DNA from: Lutraria lutraria
Lineage: Eukaryota; Mollusca; Bivalvia; Venerida; Mactridae
Assembly: GCA_964023205.1 (NCBI GenBank)
Contig: OZ026844.1
Coordinates: 27,006,934-27,070,933, forward strand
Direction: 5' to 3'
Length of the DNA: 64,000 bases
Shown here: piece after piece, positions 1 to 15,100 of the stretch
Layout: each line of letters begins with the position of its first letter
Numbering within the stretch: the first letter of the stretch is position 1
Notes under the pieces: model-generated
Seen by the model: the letters and a program-made list of their open reading frames with translations, nothing else
Database searches by the model: none
What the model was told of the DNA's origin: nothing
Position numbers and translations under genes: made by a program

Positions 1-1
1 T

Positions 2-142
2 ATTCTCCAGGCAAGCTTGAAGAATGACAGGTGCTCCCAAAATAAGCCGTACATGTCTTATAAACTGAGTAATACAACAATACTTCCAGATATGGTGATG
101 GATGCCAAGAGGGAATATGCTTACATCATGTCAGGAAGTAAG
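2..142 (+). CDS. MET: Met-like exon (a): end of Sema domain, partial at window edge
   Basis: This exon reads open in frame 2 for 47 codons and ends MSGSK at a GTACGG donor (143). Joined to the next exon it gives SGSK-ITKFPL, matching the Met segment where the last Sema blade meets the PSI domain. The exon probably continues upstream of base 1. A weak acceptor-like TATTCTCCAG at 1-10 is possible, but the reading frame also runs through it. Phase 0 at the 3' end. Confidence 0.82.
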
Positions 143-3100
143 GTACGGTTGATTCTTTAATTTAACCTAAAACAATCTGTTGATACTTTATCCCCTTAGT
201 GTTTCTTCATGCTTAAGTTTGTCCTGAATCTGAACCCTGCCTGGTTATATGCTCCAGTATGATTCTTTTGTTTATATTGCAGTTGTGTAAAAATGATATC
301 CCATTTAACAAAATTTACTTTAAGGTGGATCGCACTGCTGGATCGATCATTTACAAACCTGAAAAAGTCAATAATGTTACATTTTGCTGTCATGAAATAT
401 TAAAAGATGTTGAGCGAACTCTGTAGGGGTGGCAATTTATAATGCTAAACAATGAGACATTTTTCTCTCAATCCCATCAGTAGTGAAAAAAAGGCCTGAT
501 GCATTTTTTTTAAAATTCAGTAGAGATTCTTTGTACAATTTAGAAAACTTTTAAACAATAAAAAAAATATGGTCTTTTTTTTCTTTCTTTGCCAACTGGT
601 CCCATAGATGCTCTATAGGGTCAAGGTCAGGGCTGCGCGACTGCCACTGTCACATGTTGATGGCATTAGCTCCTGAAATTTGTGTATCAAATTAATAACT
701 TAAAGTACAAGACAATTTTAGTTTTACCCCTTTTTAATAGTTAATTAGGACTTTCTAGCACCAAACAAGTGTGCAGAATTCCAAAAACACTAATATTACA
801 ATGTTTTTCATTACTTCAAAATACTTTATATTGTATTGTAGATATCACATATCACTAGTATCATATCACAATACGTATCGTATCAGCTGTCAGATCTGTA
901 TCGGGACAGCCCTAAAGATAATTACATATAATTCATTAATAGTACTAAATTACTAAATCAATATTAAAATACACATTACTGGTATACACAATCAACATCA
1001 AAATGGTACTGAATTACCTAATCTATATTACAATAAACATTACTTGTATACACAATCAACATCAAAATGTATAATACAAACAATGACATTATATTATTTG
1101 ATGAAGGACATTAACAAAAGCTGGGATAAACATAAACTGACCATTTGATAGAAAAATTGTTACCAACTATAAAATTACCACCCAATTTATTAAACAATGA
1201 ATTTACAGATTCATAAAGATGGCAAAAGTGGGTAAACTTGTTTATTTAGCTACTTTAAGCTTTCTAAAACTATCACTGTAATGATAATGATGAAGATTTC
1301 TATAGAGGCAACACAGGTAGGGATAGGCCCAATGGAGCCTCTCAAAATGAACGTAACAAATGTGAAAGGTTAAAACTTCAGTATGTGGCTCTGTGCTTCA
1401 CTTCAGATAACAAAGTTCCCTCTGCAGTCTTGTCTAGTGTACACTGAATGTTCTACTTGTGTCAGTTCTCGTGACCCCCTAGGTTGTGGATGGTGTGGTG
1501 ATCACTGTAGCAAGAAAGAGGAGTGTCATGATCCTAGTGTTGTGTGGTCGCATGACACATGCAAACCATACATTAATTCTGTAAGTAATACATAGATAAC
1601 AGTTTTCCAGCATCTACCAGAATTTCTTGTTTTTGTGTTCTACTTGGTTGACACAGATCTCGACCAGACTGGGTTATCTTGTTTCTTAAGTGCTGAGCTT
1701 AAGTACTAGGGTCTTTAAAAATGTTCATGAAAAGCACTCAAAACACAGTCGAACCTGAGGTAGCAGCTACATGTGGATATTGGCCGTCATGTGAACATCT
1801 ATAGCACACATTTATTGATGTTAAAGACAAATATAGTCTGTAAGATATGATTGACGAATATATTTTTCACTCCTTCTTGTAATGTTGGTTTTACTGTAGT
1901 CAGGACCTCTATGATTGTATGGTTATGGTCTTGGACAAGTAGTCACCAGCTTCTCTCCACTAGGGAGTTTGAAACCCACCTAGGGTTAAATTCACATGTG
2001 AAGAAACTCTCCAGGTAGCTTGCTGAAGGATGGTGGTTTGACCCTAGTGAAAACTGGGGATCTTCCTCCACTTTTATAGCTGGAAAATCGAGGCTCGACA
2101 AATATTTTATCTGCTACTGGTCCTGCTGGACAAGCTTAGAATTTTAACTAGTGTTACAGATTTTTACTCATAATTATGAGTGGAAACTGGATGAGTGGAT
2201 TTATCAAGCCTTGAAAGTTAATCTGCAAATTATATAGATGTACAATGCAACCTCTCCAAAGCAACACCCTTAAGAAGTAGCAAAATTATGTTGTTATAGA
2301 GAGGTTGTTGCTACAGAGAGGTTGAATTAATAATTAAATCATACAGTGGGAAAAATCATACTGTTGTTCAAGGTAGGTTGTTGCTCAAGAGAGGGCCACT
2401 CTGGAGAGGTTGTACTGTATTCTAACTGCTTACATAATAATTTACCTTACTGCTTTAGTGTTAACCCAATGTTGTATGTATTAATTTATCTTGACATTTT
2501 TTTTAGTTCAGTCCGATATCGGGACCTACAAGTGGCGGAACACTCCTCACAATCAGGGGAAACAACTTTGGTTATAAAATTCCTGAAGTTACCATCGGTG
2601 ATAGTGTTGATAAATGTGTCATAGATACTATTCAGCTTAGTAATTCAGTGTAAGTCTTTAGTTATCAGCTTCAGGGACCTCAGTGGTTGAGGGTAATTGT
2701 CTCTGACTACTGGTAGTAATCACTAGCCCCTCACTACAGTGATTGAGGGTAATTGTCTCTGACTACTGGTAGTAATCACTAGACCCTCACTACAGTGGTT
2801 GAGGGTAATTGTTTCTGACTACTGGTAGTAATCACTAGACCCTCACTACAGTGGTTGAGGGTAATTGTCTCTGACTAGTAATCACTAGCCCCTCACTACA
2901 GTGGTTGGGGGTAATTGTCTCTGACTAGTAATCACTAGCCCCTCACTACAGTGATTGAGGGTAATTGTCTCTGACTAGTAATCACTAGCCCCTCACTTCA
3001 GTGGTTGAGGGTAATTGTTTCTGACTACTGGTAGTAATCACTAGACCCTCACTACAGTGGTTGAGGGTAATTGTTTCTGACTACTGGTAGTAATCACTAG

Positions 3101-6100
3101 CCCCTCACTACAGTGGTTGAGGGTAATTGTTTCTGACTACTGGTAGTAATCACTAGACCCTCACTACAGTGGTTGAGGGTAATTGTTTCTGACTACTGGT
3201 AGTAATCACTAGACCCTCACTACAGTGGTTGAGGGTAATTGTTTCTGACTACTGGTAGTAATCACTAGCCCCTCACTACAGTGGTTAAGGGTAATTGTTT
3301 CTGACTACTGGTAGTAATCACTAGACCTCCACTACAGTGGTTGAGGGTAATTGTCTCTGACTACTGGTAGTAATCACTAGACCCTCACTACAGTGGTTGA
3401 GGGTAATTGTTTCTGACCACTGGTAGTAATCACTAGCCCCTCACTACAGTGGTTGAGGGTAATTGTTTCTGACTACTGGTAGTAATCACTAGCCCCTCAC
3501 TACAGTGGTTGAGGGTAATTGTTTCTGACTACTGGTAGTAATCACTAGACCCTCACTACAGTGGTTGAGGGTAATTGTTTCTGACTACTGGTAGTAATCA
3601 CTAGACCCTCACTACAGTGGTTGAGGGTAATTGTTTCTGACTACTGGTAGTAATCACTAGCCCCTCACTACAGTGGTTAAGGGTAATTGTTTCTGACTAC
3701 TGGTAGTAATCACTAGACCCCCACTACAGTGGTTGAGGGTAATTGTCTCTGACTACTGGTAGTAATCACTAGACCCTCACTACAGTGGTTGAGGGTAATT
3801 GTCTCTGACCACTGGTAGTAATCACTAGCCCCTCACTACAGTGGTTGAGGGTAATTGTTTCTGACTACTGGTAGTAATCACTAGCCCCTCACTACAGTGG
3901 TTGAGGGTAATTGTTTCTGACTACTGGTAGTAATCACTAGACCCTCACTACAGTGGTTGAGGGTAATTGTCTCTGACTCCTGGTAGTAATCACTAGCCCC
4001 TCACTACAGTGGTTGAGGGTAATTGTTTCTGACTACTGGTAGTAATCACTAGCCCCTCACTACAGTGATTGAGGGTAATTGTCTCTGACTACTGGTAGTA
4101 ATCACTAGCCCCTCACTACAGTGATTGAGGGTAATTGTCTCTGACTACTGGTAGTAATCACCAGACCCTTACTACGGTGATTGAGGGTAATTGTCTCTGA
4201 CTAGTAATCACTAGCCCCTCACTACAGTGGTTGTGGGTAATTGTCTCTGACTAGTAATCACTAGCCCCTCTCTACAGTGGTTGAGGGTAATTGTCTCTGA
4301 CTAGTAATCACTAGCCCCTCACTACAGTGGTTGAGGGTAATTGTCTCTGACTAGGTAATCACTAGCCCCTCACTACAGTGGTTGAGGGTAATTGTTTCTG
4401 ACTACTGGTAGTAATCACTAGACCTCACTACGGTGATTGTGGGTAATTGTCTCTGACTAGTAATCACTAGCCCCTCACTACAGTGATTGAGGGTAATTGT
4501 CTCTGACTACTGGTAGTAATCACTAGCCCCTCACTACAGTGGTTGAGGGTAATTGTCTCTGACTACTGGTAGTAATCACTAGCCCCCCACTACAGTGGTT
4601 GAGGGTAATTGTTTCTGACTACTGGTAGTAATCACTAGCCCCTCACTACAGTGATTGAGGGTAATTGTCTCTGACTACTGGTAGTAATCACTAGCCCCTC
4701 ACTACAGTGATTGAGGGTAATTGTCTCTGGACTACTGGTAGTAATCACCAGACCCTCACTACGGTGATTGAGGGTAATTGTTTCTGACTACTGGTAGTAA
4801 TCACTAGACCCTCACTACAGTGGTTGAGGGTATTGTCTCTGACTAGTAATCACTAGCCCCTCACTACAGTGGTTGTGGGTAATTGTCTCTGACTAGTAAT
4901 CACTAGCCCCTCACTACAGTGGTTGAGGGTAATTGTCTCTGACTAGTAATCACTAGCCCCTCACTACAGCGGTTGAGGGAAATTGTCTCTGACTACTGGT
5001 AGTAATCACCAGACCCTCACTACAGTGATTGAGGGTAATTGTCACTGACTACTGGTAGTAATCACTAGACCCTCACTACAGTGGTTGAGGGTAATTGTCT
5101 CTGACTACTGGTAGTAATCACCAGACCCTCACTACAGTGATTGAGGGTAATTGTTTCTGACTACTGGTAGTAATCACTAGACCCTCACTACAGTGGTTGA
5201 GGGTAATTGTCTCTGACTAGTAATCACTAGCCCCTCACTACAGTGGTTGAGGGTAATTGTCTCTGACTAGTACTCACTAGCCCCTCACTACAGTGATTGA
5301 GGGTAATTGTCTCTGACTAGTAATCACTAGCCCCTCACTACAGTGGTTGAGAGTAATTATCTCTGACTAGTAATCACTAGCCCCTCACTACAGTGATTGA
5401 GGGTAATTATCTCTGACTAGTAATCACTAGCCCCTCACTACAGTGATTGAGGGTAATTATCTCTGACTAGTAATCACTAGCCCCTCACTACAGTGGTTGA
5501 GGGTAATTGTCTCTGACTAGTAATCACTAGCCCCTCACTACAGTGATTGAGGGTAATTATCTCTGACTAGTAATCACTAGCCCCTCACTACAGTGATTGA
5601 GGGTAATTATCTCTGACTAGTAATCACTAGCCCCTCACTACAGTGATTGAGGGTAATTATCTCTGACTAGTAATCACTAGCCCCTCACTACAGTGATTGA
5701 GGGTAATTATCTCTGACTAGTAATCACTAGCCCCTCACTACAGTGGTTGAGGGTAATTGTCTCTGACTAGTAATCACTAGCCCCCTCACTACAGTGATTG
5801 AGGGTAATTGTCTCTGACTACTGGTAGTTATTACTAGCCCCTCACTACTGTGGTTGAGGGTAATGGGCTCTAACTAGTAATCACTAGACTCTCACTACTG
5901 TCAGTTTGAATCTGACCCGGCTTCAAATGTCACATTTGAGGACTCTGTTTGGCTGGGTTATTGAGGGTTGATGGTTCTCTTCAGGTCAACACATGGGATC
6001 GTCTTCCACTGTTTAAGCTGGAAAAGTTGCCAAATGATCCTGGCTGTTAATGTAATGTGATACCCCAGAATCATCAGGAATATCAGCAAGAGCAATGGAC

Positions 6101-9100
6101 ATGTCCAAATATGTCATGAAGTCTCAAACAGTGTGAACCAAAATTATTTCTGTTAAAATTCTGAAATTCTCCATCATTAATAACTAGTGCCAAAGTTTAT
6201 CTTATCGACATAGGCAGCCTCTGGTGTTGGTTGCCGATAAGATCAATTGGATATTTATGGCATTGGATTAATGAAAAACATAGTACTTGTGTTTACATTT
6301 AAAGTTGCTATAAGAATAATTTTATCACTGGTAAGCTTCTGCCTTTTAGATCTAATGTTATATTTGATTGTTTTCAGGATTCAGTGTAAGACACACAGTT
6401 CTGACTTTGAAGGGAACTTTTCAGTAGAAGTTAAAGTTAGTGATTTGTCTTTGGAAAAAATTAATTACAAAGTAGATGGAACTGCAAAAACATCGGACTT
6501 GAAATTTGAATATCGAGTATGTTGCACTTTGATTGTTTCCCTTTATATCTGAATACTTTAAGACATTTCTTAACTTACTTCAGCCTACCAGAATAAATTT
6601 ATGATAAATTTGTTTTGAAGCATCTGGTACCTTTTGATCAAACTTTCAAGAACTATTATCAAGATACCCAGTGCATATTGTTGAGGTTTTATGATTCGAT
6701 TATTTTTGACAGAGTTTATGACTCTTTGTTTATTTAGTGCATATTTGATATATAGAGAAATACTCTTGTTTGCAACTTCTTCCACATTTCTCAAGGGATT
6801 TTTACCAAACTTTTATAGAACTATTATCACCATGGTCCAAGTTCCCCAATATATGTGCAGGTTTTGTGATTCAATCATTTTTGGAAGATTTATGGCCCTT
6901 TGTTTATTTTGTGTCTTAAATATCATCTATGATACTCCTACATTTCTCAAAGGAATTTATGATAAGTGCTTCTAAATAAGGTGCACATTTTAAGATACAA
7001 CTTTTTACAACCTTTCATGATAAGTTGTTTATCAATTGTTGGTCAGAAGTTTTTACTGCCTTCTTATTTTACAGACACCTGTTTTGACAAGTGTATTCCC
7101 TCTATATGGTCCAGAATCAGGGGGCACTATTGTTACTCTGACTGGGGATAACTTTGATGTTGGTTTGGATAAATCTGTGAAGATTGGAACAATACCTTGT
7201 CGGATTTCCAGGTACGGACAAGTTTAGAGTCTGTTTCAAACTATGACCATTATGTTATTGTAGCAGCATGTATATAGTGCTTGCATTAACAAATTGACTG
7301 TAATATTAACCAGCTTGATTAACTCAACTGGTAAAGCATCTGACTTGCATGCAGATGTTGCTAGTTGGAGCCCCGTATGTGATACATTGTTTTCCTCCTC
7401 CTACTACGTTTGGTACCGTGACTGAGTGTTAGACTAGCTTTGGAATCCTAGTGCTAGGGTAAAGCAAAGGCTGGGTTAGTCTAAAGAACCTGTAGTTGTC
7501 GCAATAAAATGCTTGGAAAAAAGGAGGAATGAAACAGCATTGTTTATAGTAATTATTAGGGCTGGGAATTTTATTCTAATATTTGGAACTTGGACGAATA
7601 TTCGAACATGAAAAATTAATTCGAACATTCTAAAAAAAAAATATGGAATTGCAATGTCTCAGACCAATTTGAGTAGCAAAATATAGTAAAAAATTGGTCC
7701 ATACATGTTTAATAAATTCCATAAAATTCTGTCCAAAAATGTTTCAGTAAATAACCTGTGTAACATTGTGCCCAAATACGTGTTCATCAAATTGACAGGT
7801 ATTTATATAACAACATGATGACTTTTTGCTCGTTTTGACCCGAAGGATATCAAAAACCCATCGTGGAAACAAATCTTGAAAATGTAGATGTTTTTAAAAC
7901 AGAATGTTTTGACTAATATTTTCTGTTGATAAACAAACACGTTAGTCAACAGAAATATTGATGAAATAATCAATAAAAATAAAAACAATACCACTGTAAT
8001 TAATTTTCATAGTTAACCTGTCTGCTGAAACATGCATAGTATTTAGACACAAACGATTTCGACACAATGTATGAGGAACAGACATATAATTATATCTGAT
8101 TAGAACAAACCAGCAATTAAAATGAATATTCAAATATATTCGAATATAAAAAACGAATATTCGAATATTATGAACCATATTAATTTTGTTCCCAGCCCTA
8201 GTAATTATATAAATATATTTGCTGTGATACCAGCCTGATCAGCTCAGTTGGTTGAGCATCTGTCTTGCAAGCAGAAGGTTTTTGGATCAAGCCCCACATT
8301 AGGTATTTGTGTTTACCTCCTCCTATGTCAATTATACACATCACTTTGCTTGGCCTGTTTTCCGAGATTCTTCCATATTCACTTGATAATGAGATGGGCC
8401 ACTTCAATATTAAGACTTGATGTATATCAGTCTCACTCTGTTGTTTACAACAAAATAGGATGTAGATTTAGATTCATACAATAAAAACAACCACAAAACC
8501 AAAAATATATGCATGTAAATAATGGGTTGTCTAAATGTACAAACATAAGTAAGAGAATGTTTGAATGATCATTAAGTAATTAATGTAGCCTTTTTTTTCA
8601 GTTTGAAAAGGACAGAAATATTGTGTCATTCGGGTGAAGCGCCAAAGTTGCTCGGCCTAGGTCGACGTCGACGAGCTGTAAGGAATGCTCTTGTGACATT
8701 AGTCATTGATGGTTCAGTTCTATATAGTAGTGAATCTTACGAGTATAAGAGAGATGCTATTATTATCAGTCTGTCTCCTAGCTCTACTATACATAATGGT
8801 GGTACCAGAGTCACTGTAACAGGAACCTATCTCGACACAGTGCAACAACCTCAGATTGGTGTAAAACTTAGCAATGGTGATGAAACGACGGGTGTAAGTT
8901 GCATTTGTTTTTCCCATAACTCTTATAGGAGTCATATAGATGTTTATACTAGAATTTCTTTAATCAAATCCCCTTTCTCAGGAATACAAAAGAACAAAAT
9001 ATTATAATAGGGTACTGAAGGGTCACAATTCTCTGTGCTGAGTTGTAAAATGAAGCATATTGTATATATTGGTACCCTTTTCTTTGTATGTAAATATAGA

Positions 9101-12100
9101 ACTATTTCCTGCTGTAAAACTATTTCTATTCTTAAAAAACTGATCTTTCCTAACTGTTTGAAAATATGTCAGTGACTATTCTGACAAGGATATTGAAAAT
9201 GCAGATTGAATGGGTTTTTTTAACAGTCAGAGTCCGAGAAGTGGCATTGATCTGGTAGATTGATAACATGTGTAAATATTTCAGAATTGTACAACAAATC
9301 CAGCAGATGAAGGGAAGAAGATGATATGTATTATGCCTAATATACTACCTTTGATGGTATCTATGGATCAGAGTGAACTAACACATGTCTATATCTTCTT
9401 TATCATGGATGGTATAGATAAACTAAGACAACTACAAGTTACTGAACCATCATTAAGTAGATATATTTACAACCCTAACCCAATGATCAGCAAGTTTGAG
9501 GAAGATGACTATCTCAGAATCTTTGACCTTAACGATGACACACTGGAAATTAAGGTAAAAAGCCTAAATGGAAATATTTTCATTGTGAAATGTATAAAAA
9601 GACTTACAAGATTTGTTGATAAATGAAAGTGTTTTTATTTAATTTTGTAGATCTTTCAAAAGTTGATAATTTACTCTGCTGTGTGGAAGGGAGAAGTGAT
9701 CATGACTCAGTATTTTGACAACGCATCAATTGCATTAAAATCTACTGATTAAAATAAACAACAGTACAACAGTTATATCTGTCAAATCTGCGTAATTAAT
9801 GGGGGGGGGGGGGGGGAAATAGAGAAATTTGAGTCTCGGCATTTTTATATAATTGTGAAAAATATCACTAATTTGATATTAGACTTGAATACCTTATTAT
9901 ATAGTATTATTCTTAGACTTGGATTGCATTCATTTTGTTCTGGATTTTGTCTTTTCTACTCTTACGTGAAACAACTTTATTCTAAACTTGATTTGTTGAT
10001 GTTATTATTAGGGTGAAGACCTGACGAGAGGACTTCATAAAAGTGAATACACAGTTCTAATTGGTCGAAATGAATGCAATGTAACTTTTCTGGGAAATAG
10101 ATTTTTACATTGCCTTCCAGAGAAACCTGCATCTGTGACAAGCAATGAACCCAAACAAGCTGTTGAAGTAAGTTTCATGTTTTGTAAAAAGGTAATTTCC
10201 CAAAAGGCCTTCTTAAAATATGGTTAGCTTGCAGTTACAAAATTTGTTAAAAAATTCCCTGACTTATTTTGTTTGTGATTTAGACCCCAAAAAATATTTT
10301 TTTATTCCAGTTTTTTGTTTTCATATCAAACATGTAATTTTACTGTCAAATAGGCTGTTAAAAAAACCCAGATAAATAAATAAAATAAACAAAATTTTTA
10401 TCAAAAAATGCCTCATTTTTTCGCCACTTCATAACTGCAAACCAATATTACTTGAGGATCAATCTCAATCGCTTCAATATTGATGTACATGACTTTGTAC
10501 TTTTAGATTATTAAGATACGGTAGAGTCACTGCTGAATAGATTCAGTCCAATTTCAACTGCTAATGTTTTATAACAGTATTAGTATGTTAGCTGCAGGTT
10601 TATGCTTTGGACCCTAAAATGGCATTATGACTCTTGGAATTTGTAAAATAATGATTTTGATTTGAGAATTTGAATCAAAGGGCCAAATTTACTTCAAAAA
10701 ACTTTTCTGCCAAGGATCATTTTGACCCTCAATCTGTGAAATCTGGTAAGCACCCTGTATATATCCTGAGTGTTGTTTTATTTATCTGTGGGGCCATCAT
10801 GGTTCTCTCTGACTAGTAATCAATAGTCCCTCACTGGGGACCTAATTCCATATGTCAGGAAACTGTCCAGCTAGCTCTCTGAAGGTCAATGGCTCTACTC
10901 AGATGAGTCCTCATACACGTTAAAACTGGAAGAGCTGCTAATAGACCCTTTCTGTTTGTGGGACGTTATACCGCAGTAAGAGAAATTATTTTCATTTAGA
11001 ATAGAGCTTAAAGTATTTGATGCATGTTTGGTGATTTTGAACTTAAAACTAGGATAATGCTAAAATAGTGAATTAAAATTCACATTTCTGGCTCTTGTAA
11101 AGAATTTCAATATTGCCAAATAGTTGTTAAATATTGTTGAAAAAGAACAATTCATGATATATGAATACTGGTACATGAACTATAGTTTTAAGTGGTTTTA
11201 AGATACATTGTTAAGCATCTGACACTTGTGAAATATTGAGTAGGTCAACAGTATTATAATTTACTTGTTGTACGAGGGCCATTCTGAAAGTTCTGATAAT
11301 GGATGCGGGCTGGTAAAACAGGACTTACCTTCTCAAAATGGTCTATTTCAGTCCTTCTAAGTACTCCACCTGACCTGTATACACTTTCAAACATTTGATC
11401 CAATCAGAAAATGCCTTTTTATAGTCCGATTTGGGTATAGTGCTGGTGCACTGAAGTAAGGCACTTTCAACAGCTATGCGGGTCTCAAGCCTCTGCCCTC
11501 TAAGGCATTGTTTGATGTACAGGTTTAGCCTGAAATCACAAGGTGCCAGATCTGGACTGTATGGTAGATGCTGCAAAGCATGAAATCCATTGGCTGGAAA
11601 CGGGAGTACCATTCCACGAGTATAAATGTCAAATAAGCGTCTTTCATCACAGTTCTCATAAACTGTCAATTATACAGTGGCACTTCTGACGCACTCCTGT
11701 TTTTGATGATCATGCAGTAAGTCAGCAAATGGGGGATCCAGCATGCACAGATCTTCCTGAGTTTAAGTTCCTCCTTCAAAATAGTGAAAACTGCCCCTGA
11801 ACTAATACCACATAATGTCAGCTAGCTCCTCAACAGTGTAACATGCATCTTCATCCAGGGCCTTCTTTACAGAAATGACGTCATTTTCGCAAAATGCAGT
11901 TAATGGATGTCCTGAACATGGATCATCTTTGAGGGTTTGTCTGCCATCTTTAAATTGAGCTGATCATCTAGCAACCGTAGGATACGATGGAGTATCATTT
12001 CCATATACTTTGTCCAAAGTCGTCTTTATTTCCTGTGCAGAACAATTAAGTATGATCGGATTTTGATATAGACCCTCTTCATTGGCCATGTTTGCAATTT

Positions 12101-15100
12101 AAACGCTATAACTGCTAATGCATTAAACTATGCCCATTTTAAAGCTTTGCAGAAATTAACCAGCAGGCTTACCACAGGAAATACGGACGTAGAATGACGC
12201 ATCATTTTCTATGCTTTCCATACATGTATGTTTTACTAAAATCGATAAAGTATATGCTGATTGTCAGAACTTTTGAAATGGCCCTCGTACATTAATTGTT
12301 CCTAGTCTTAACCTACACAATTATTATTCATAGATGATACATATGTACAATCATTATAAACAGGATGTTAGTGTATTATTTTCTAGGCTTGTACTTTTAT
12401 TAAAATAAATTGAGGCACTTGACCCCAGAACTACATTTTTTATTCAGTACTTGAAATAGATCTTGATTGTTTTAAGTCCTGAATATTTTTTTTTAACTTA
12501 CAACTCATGCCATATCCTAATTCTGTTAGAAAAATCTTCTTGTTACAAACTACAGTGCCTAGAGCTTAATATATATTTGGTGTGAGGCATTGTCTAGCGG
12601 ACTTCTGCCAAGTTTGTTAAAATTATGACCCTGAGGTTAAAATTAGCACTGCCCCTGGGGTAACTTGATTCTACATAGGCTGATATAGATTTTAAAAAAA
12701 TCTTCTTGTCAGAAACTACAATGCCTTATATATTTGGTGTGAGGCATTGTTATATGGACTTTTGCCGAGTTTGTTTTGATTTTATATATGCTCATATAGG
12801 AAACAATTAAAAAAGGTCTTTTTTTCTAATGAGCACTAGGCCCCCTTGTAATTATATAACCAATGTTTATACAGTTATTGGTGCTTGGTGCTTGTGTAAA
12901 ATCAAATGTTAAGTTAATTGTTAAATAATCACCTTCTTTTTATGGTTTAGCTATGGCTGAGATTTTTACTGCTGAACACCTTGGGTCAGTTTCATGGACA
13001 CATCTCAGCTAAGATGTCTTTAAAATTTAAAACATGAGAATCTATCTATGATATACTAATCAGAGGTTAACTTTACCAGTTGACATTAGATCTCAGAAAC
13101 AATGAATAGGATAAAACACTTATTTTAAAAGGTTAAAAATTGTCATCTTTGCTAAAATAGGTTTACAAAATGGTCAATTGTTGGTTTGAATCCTGATCCC
13201 AATCTGAGCAAGACTTAACATTTCTATAATTTATACAGGTTGGTGAATATAGCCCAGGAAGTAGCCATGTGAGAGATAGATGTAAATTTTACTTACTTAC
13301 TTTTTTTTTATATCAATGTTAAAAAAATAGGTTCTTATAAGCAAATGTTTTCTATCTATATTTCAGGTTAGGATTGGAATTTACTTGATCTATCATGTGG
13401 GTTACCTGAAGTTCTTCATGGAGGAAGTTGTTCAGAAAAGCTCATTGAACATGGGGGTCATTGTTGTTGTTGTCATACTGGCTTTGATCCTTATAGCAAT
13501 TATAGCTCTCCTTGTCGTTATGAAGAAGAGAAGGATTGGTCCATTTAGAGAAAAGCATGCAAACAACTTCCACTATGTACAAGGTCAAGATGGGCTATTG
13601 GATCCTGAAGGTCAAAGGTTAATGGACCAAAATAGGCAGAATGGTAAAGTGGAGATTTTATCAAGTTTTCACTGTTTTTCATACCTTTTTCATACTATAA
13701 TTATGTTTGATTTCAGTGTGTGTCTTGGGATAAAATACAAAACTATCTGATATTTTAAGTCTTATTAATTAAGGAGTTCTTGCCATGATAAATGCCACAA
13801 AATGATATGCAACGTTCAACCACAGGGTGTGACTCACATTATTTGGAAATATTAGTGGTGAATATTTGATTCAAAATAAGAGAGACACAATAGTTCTAAT
13901 TAGTAATTCTGGATCAGCTATTGTGATCGCGTGTTGTCCATCGTCCGTCGACCGTCCATGGGTGTGGTGTGCATCCGTCAACATTTGCTTTAAACAACAT
14001 CTCCTTCTTAAGCAGTTGTCCAATTTCAACAAAACTTTACAAGGATGTTCCTTGCATGAAGCTCTACCAAAGTTGTTCAAAAAATTAAATTTCATTTAAA
14101 AACAATGGCAACCAATAGTTAGAACTTTAAAAATCTTCTTGTCCGAAACCACAGGGCCTAGAGCTTAGATATTTGGTGTGTAGCATTGTCTAATGGAACT
14201 CTACCCATGCTTGTTCAAATTATGGCTCTGGGGTCAAAATTGGCTCTGCACCAGGGATAAGTTGATTTCACCTAGAGTTATATAAGAAAGTTAAAAAATT
14301 ATTCTTGTCAGAAACTGCAACACCTAGAGCTTAGATATTTCATGTGTGGCATCATCTAGTGGACCCCTACCAAGTTTGTTCAAATTATGGCCTTAGGGTA
14401 AAAATTGGCCCAGCCCCTGGGTGTACTCTATTTTATATATAGGCTTATATATAGTTATAGGAAAATGTCAAAAACTACAATGCATAGAGCTTATATATTT
14501 GATGTGTAGTATTGTCTAGCGGACCTCTACAAAATTTGTTCAAATAAGGGCCTTGGGGTAAAAATTTACCCCACCCCTGGGTTTACTCTACTTTATATTA
14601 GCTTATGTATATAGGAACATTTTTGTCAGAAACTACAATGCCTAGTAGAGCTTAGATATTTCAGATGTAGCTTTATCTAGTGGACTTCTATCAAGATTGT
14701 TCATATTATGGCCCCGGAGTAAAAATGGGCCCAGCCCCGGGGTCAGTTGATTTTACATAGGCTCATATAGGGAGAAAAAGAAATGTAGGGTCAGCATGGC
14801 TCTCCAGTTATTGTTTCTGTGGAATTTTTTTTCAACTTTCACCCATATAATTGTATTACATACATTACAGCATATCAAGAACAAGGAGCATCTGGTGAAG
14901 GAGGGGGCTACAATGTATTTAGTACTGGTATCGACGAAGAAACCAAATTATTATTACAAGACCAACACCTTCTGATTGACAGAAGTATATTAGATAGAGC
15001 AGAACTACTTGGTGCAGGTAAGTTTGTTGTACAGAAGTATATTAGATAGAGCATAACTACTTGGTGCAGGTAAGTTTGTTGTACAGAAGTATATTAGATA

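Noticed and set aside
7036..7074. Use of the ATG at 7036 as a gene start
   Set aside because: It lies in the intron immediately before a clear acceptor, and the exon continues an established frame from upstream.
13618..13643. Alternative donor CAAAG|GTTAAT in exon (i)
   Set aside because: It would leave phase 0 and break the frame with exon (j), whereas the GTAAAG donor at 13644 keeps it.
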